Shown: positions 4,427 to 7,465 of the stretch, piece by piece
Layout: the number at the start of each line of letters is the position of its first letter
Position numbering within the stretch: the first letter of the stretch is position 1
Assembly: GCA_045600065.1 (NCBI GenBank)
Contig: JAZRXE010000009.1
Coordinates: 1 to 7,465 of the forward strand
Length of the DNA stretch: 7,465 bases
Direction: 5' to 3'
Origin: RGIG2707 sp045600065
GTDB taxonomy: Bacteria; Bacillota; Clostridia; Peptostreptococcales; Anaerovoracaceae
Notes under the pieces: model-generated
Database searches by the model: none
What the model saw: only the letters and a program-made list of their open reading frames with translations
Told to the model about the DNA's origin: nothing
Position numbers and translations under genes: made by a program

Positions 4427-6025
4427 ATGAGCTTTATCAGGCAAAAAAAACTGAATATCCATATGAAACGTATCGCGGCGCTGGTGCTGTGCATACTCTG
4501 CACGGTGCCCGCGCTTGCGCCGATTTGCCTCGAAGCTTCCGCAGCGGATACTACGGAGGATTATTACGAATGGACGCGGATCAAGAGTATATCCGAACTG
4601 GCCGGCCATGTGAGCAAATCCGGACAAAACAAGCTGCATGTGCTTATACGAACGACATCCGGAACGCGTTATGTTTTGACCGGGGCGTATATCAATGATG
4701 AGGATCTGCAGCCCTATGAAGATTACGGCCTTATGGCATACGGTTATGACGGCAGCGACAGCTTCGTTACCAGGGGACATATGAATTCTTATACGGTCAC
4801 ATATAATTCCTGGAACGGCAGCAACCAGCTCTGCGTCTATTTGTACAACGGCAACGGCAGTAAGATCTGGTACAACGTAGACTGTTGGGGTGATGGCGAG
4901 TTCGATACAAAAAACATGACCAGCTGGGGCTCCTATACCCTCGATAATCTGAGCATCAAGGGCTATAAGGACTCTAACGAAAGAGGTACCGGCTGTTTCG
5001 GTTTCTATTATGACATTCCTGACCATGTGGATGAAATGTGGGAATACGATGGGGAAGACGGTTCGATAGATTGCACAAGTGCAACCCAGGATAACTGGGA
5101 CTGCTATTTTCAGATCTATGTCGGATACCCCAAGAAAGTTCCCGTTGTAAACGATACATATCTGGTCGCCTCCGGGAACACGACGATCTGGAGCGATATG
5201 CGGACGATAAAAGGTGTGGTCTGTGTAGAGGGTACACTGGTCATCAATACGGATGTGGTCATGGACGGAGCCATCCTGGTCTATAACGGCGGAGAGCTGA
5301 TCATGACCGACAATGCCGTGGTGCATACCAGTATCGACACTGAGCGCGGAGTAGAGTGTACGGACGAGATCAAAGCCTTCGACGATTCGGACCTGCCTCC
5401 CAACGTGATATTCGACAGCAGGTATTGCGGTCCCGGTACCATATCCATGGGCGATGATGCCACATGGATCATGGAGGAAGATGCGTTATACTATGCGTAC
5501 AACTATTTAAGCTGTATATACATCGACAAGGATGCCAGGGCCTACCTCAACGGTACCATCATCACACCGCAGGGCATGAGGGTGGATCACGGCGGACTGG
5601 TGGAGCTGGGCCCCGAGAGCCGGCTGTATCTGGGCTTTAGACCTAATAACGAGGCAATAATAAAGGATATCCGTGACCGCTCGAATTATCTGTTACAGTC
5701 GGTTCATATGAACCCTATTTTCATGACCCCCAACCAGTCTTACATCGGATTGCATGTCTCTGAAGACGACATGAACGGCGGAGCTTTTTTGGGGCCGGAT
5801 GTATACATCACCAGAAATATCAACGGCAAGACCTACGGCTACGATGCCATCTACGAGCACGTATGGATCGCCAACAGATATCCCGTCAGCTGCTCGGGCA
5901 TAGACTGCATGCTGCCGTCGCTGTCAAAGCTGAACGATTATGAAAGTATAATCGGAAAGCACAATCTGAATGGTTTGGGCTCCGGAATACCGGTGCCTTT
6001 ATGGATACCTGAGGGTTACCTCTAA
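4427..6025 (+). CDS. Secreted beta-rich protein of unknown function within the transfer module
   Basis: 532 residues from ATG 4427, chosen because it lies 26 nt after the pilin stop, has GGAG at 4414-4417, and begins the signal peptide. ATG 4370 would overlap the pilin gene, and ATG 4463 lacks a ribosome site. The signal peptide is basic (RQKK, KR), then hydrophobic (about 16-34), ending EASAA near residue 40. The mature part is rich in Tyr, Trp, Asn, Gly and Asp and has 11 cysteines. Two stretches look like right-handed beta-helix or polysaccharide-lyase-like rungs: about 260-305 (GTLVINTDVVMDGAILVYNG pattern) and about 366-405. No catalytic motif, sorting signal or C-terminal membrane segment is visible. 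I do not recognise the family. Lying between pilin and coupling-protein genes, it may be an exported accessory of the conjugation apparatus, or cargo. Confidence 0.82.
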   Translation: MSFIRQKKLNIHMKRIAALVLCILCTVPALAPICLEASAADTTEDYYEWTRIKSISELAGHVSKSGQNKLHVLIRTTSGTRYVLTGAYINDEDLQPYEDYGLMAYGYDGSDSFVTRGHMNSYTVTYNSWNGSNQLCVYLYNGNGSKIWYNVDCWGDGEFDTKNMTSWGSYTLDNLSIKGYKDSNERGTGCFGFYYDIPDHVDEMWEYDGEDGSIDCTSATQDNWDCYFQIYVGYPKKVPVVNDTYLVASGNTTIWSDMRTIKGVVCVEGTLVINTDVVMDGAILVYNGGELIMTDNAVVHTSIDTERGVECTDEIKAFDDSDLPPNVIFDSRYCGPGTISMGDDATWIMEEDALYYAYNYLSCIYIDKDARAYLNGTIITPQGMRVDHGGLVELGPESRLYLGFRPNNEAIIKDIRDRSNYLLQSVHMNPIFMTPNQSYIGLHVSEDDMNGGAFLGPDVYITRNINGKTYGYDAIYEHVWIANRYPVSCSGIDCMLPSLSKLNDYESIIGKHNLNGLGSGIPVPLWIPEGYL

Positions 6026-6060
6026 CATCTGCAGCGTAGGCTTTGTATGGTTTGGTCATA

Positions 6061-7465
6061 ATGAAAAAGTATTTGGATAAGATCAACAAGTTCATAACGG
6101 AAAAGCTCGGGTCTCCCATGAAGGTGGCCGCCTGGGCAATAGGACTTCCGCTGGGCTCCTGGCTGCTGGGATTCTTTGTGCTGTCTCTGATAGCCAACAT
6201 CCCCAACCTGATGGGCCATGCGCCTTTGGATCTGAACATCTGGCTGATGTTCACCTGGTACGCGCCCTTTACGGGCTTTCTGATCATCGGGGGCGTCCTG
6301 TGGTTCGTGACTCTGGGCGGAAGAAACAGCCGTATGGTCCGCAACATCCTGGGCGCCGGCAAGAATACCGACGTGGAGGATTCCGTACTGGAAAACAGCC
6401 GCTTCATGACCGAAAAAGAAAGAGATTTCAACTTTATCTCTTTCAACTATAAGGACATCGAGGCGCAGAAAAAGGACGGCGTTCCCGTCCGTGCCGTGCT
6501 GGACAAAAAGGGCGACCTGCAGGTGAGTCTGATGAACGGCGCTCATGCGCTGGTCATAGGTTCCACCGGTTCCGGTAAGACAACCACCTTTATTAACCCG
6601 ATGATACAGCTGCTGGGGGCTTCCTCCTGTGGCTCCAGCATGATCATCTCCGACCCCAAGGGCGAGCTTCTGGACCTGCATTCCAAGTTCCTGAAGTCCC
6701 GGGGCTACGATGTCTACGTGCTGGATCTTCGTGATACCTACGAATCCTCCCGCTGGAACCCTCTGGATTCCATCTGGGATATGTATCAGGATTACTTGGA
6801 GACCGGAAAGGGCATCATCGTCCACAAGGACAATGCCCTGGACTACCCGGATCTGAAGCTGATGGACGGCCTTCCCGAAGCCGGAGAGCTCTGGTGCGAA
6901 TGGCACGGCCGTGCCTATGCCGACCTGCGCCACTGCCAGGACGACGTTTCCGTTGCCAAGCAGAAGATCTACGACGAGATGTACGAAGACCTGAACGACC
7001 TGGTCTCCTCCATCTGCCCGGTCACCAACGACAAGGATCCCCTCTGGGAAAAGGGTGCCCGTTCCATCGTGCTGGCCACCTGTCTGGCCATGCTGGAGGA
7101 TTCGGAGGATCCTTCCCTGGGCATGACCAAGGAAAAATTCAATTTCTTCAACCTGAATAAGATACTTTCCAACAGTGCCGACGATTACAAGGCCCTGAAG
7201 GATTATTTCGAAGGCCGGGGCGCAATGTCCCAGGCCTATACCCTGTCCAGACAGGTGCTGGCAGCCGCCGAACAGACCATGTCCAGCTACATGTCCATCA
7301 CCTACGACAAGCTGAGCATCTCCCACGATAAGGGTATCTGCGGCCTCACCTCCGCCACCGACATCGTGGCCGGCAAATTCGCGGACAAGCCCACGGCTCT
7401 GTTCCTGAAGATCCCCGACGAAAAGGATACCAGACACGGTCTGGCTTCTCTGTTCATCCTGTCCA
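6061..7465 (+). CDS. VirD4/TraG-family type IV coupling protein (CD1115-like), 3' end missing
   Basis: Membrane ATPase that would dock the relaxase-DNA complex to the conjugation channel. 468 codons are open to the window edge; family members run to roughly 600 residues, so about a quarter is missing. Two membrane segments span about 22-47 and 79-106. Walker A GSTGSGKTT is at 167-175, with K173 and T174 as nucleotide-binding residues. The coupling-protein motif SDPKGEL is at 197-203, DPLWEKGAR at 326-334, and ALFLKIPDE near 446-454. Residues about 250-330 form the charged, mostly helical all-alpha domain. The Walker B/DE box would lie beyond the window. ATG 6061 gives the expected MKKYLDKINKF start, though its Shine-Dalgarno is weak. 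It follows the secreted-protein gene by 35 nt. Serine is mostly TCC here, unlike the AGC-rich adhesin. Confidence 0.93.
   Translation, partial: MKKYLDKINKFITEKLGSPMKVAAWAIGLPLGSWLLGFFVLSLIANIPNLMGHAPLDLNIWLMFTWYAPFTGFLIIGGVLWFVTLGGRNSRMVRNILGAGKNTDVEDSVLENSRFMTEKERDFNFISFNYKDIEAQKKDGVPVRAVLDKKGDLQVSLMNGAHALVIGSTGSGKTTTFINPMIQLLGASSCGSSMIISDPKGELLDLHSKFLKSRGYDVYVLDLRDTYESSRWNPLDSIWDMYQDYLETGKGIIVHKDNALDYPDLKLMDGLPEAGELWCEWHGRAYADLRHCQDDVSVAKQKIYDEMYEDLNDLVSSICPVTNDKDPLWEKGARSIVLATCLAMLEDSEDPSLGMTKEKFNFFNLNKILSNSADDYKALKDYFEGRGAMSQAYTLSRQVLAAAEQTMSSYMSITYDKLSISHDKGICGLTSATDIVAGKFADKPTALFLKIPDEKDTRHGLASLFILS

Noticed and set aside
4286..5326. 346-codon open frame on the minus strand
   Set aside because: It overlaps the end of the pilin gene and the secreted-protein gene, both of which have signal peptides. 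Its content is Ile/His/Val-rich shadow sequence without a domain.
6022..7437. 471-codon open frame on the minus strand
   Set aside because: It is antisense to a clear VirD4/TraG reading frame with Walker A and SDPKGEL motifs. Its His/Gly/Val/Gln-rich content is typical of the shadow of a GC-ending-codon gene, and it has no recognisable domain.
1..7465. CRISPR array, tRNA, rRNA, insertion sequence or attachment site
   Set aside because: No spaced short direct repeats, cloverleaf-like sequence, transposase frame or terminal inverted repeats were seen. The only long repeats are in-frame domain repeats of the adhesin.

Overview
This window reads as part of an integrative conjugative element (or conjugative plasmid) from a Gram-positive Firmicute, most likely a gut-type Clostridia/Lachnospiraceae relative. 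The evidence is a sortase-type surface protein with an IPRTG sorting signal, an ECF sigma factor, a TrbC/VirB2-like pilin, and a VirD4 coupling protein of the kind found in Clostridioides difficile CTn-type elements (the CD1115 family). All genes supported here lie on the + strand. No species, integrase or attachment site can be named from this window.

Layout. Positions 1-2780 hold the 3' part of a large cell-wall-anchored adhesin: alternating Cna_B domains, four SHIRT-like tandem repeats, one InlB/Listeria-Bacteroides-type repeat, an Asp9 tract, an acidic Pro/Gly linker and a cell-wall sorting signal. A two-part hairpin with a short T-run (2808-2857) probably ends its transcript. Positions 2858-3185 are non-coding and carry a good -10 box and a structured leader of about 160 nt. 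Positions 3186-3656 encode an ECF sigma factor, followed with an ATGA overlap by a 56-residue protein of unknown function (3653-3823). A second non-coding gap (3824-4022) holds inverted repeats and only a weak promoter candidate. From 4023 a transfer module follows: a VirB2-like pilin (4023-4400), an unrecognised 532-residue secreted beta-rich protein (4427-6025), and the 5' three-quarters or so of a VirD4-type coupling ATPase (6061 to the window edge).

How the parts may work together (inference). The pilin and coupling protein belong to a type IV secretion conjugation machine. The secreted beta-rich protein sits between them and may be an exported accessory of that machine. The wall-anchored adhesin could help cells adhere or aggregate during mating. 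The sigma factor with its small overlapping partner is a plausible local regulator of one or both flanking units.

Two reading traps. The VirD4 frame has no stop before the window end, while a 471-codon open frame on the opposite strand (6022-7437) is only its shadow. The adhesin frame enters from before position 1, so the GTG at 69 is not a real start.
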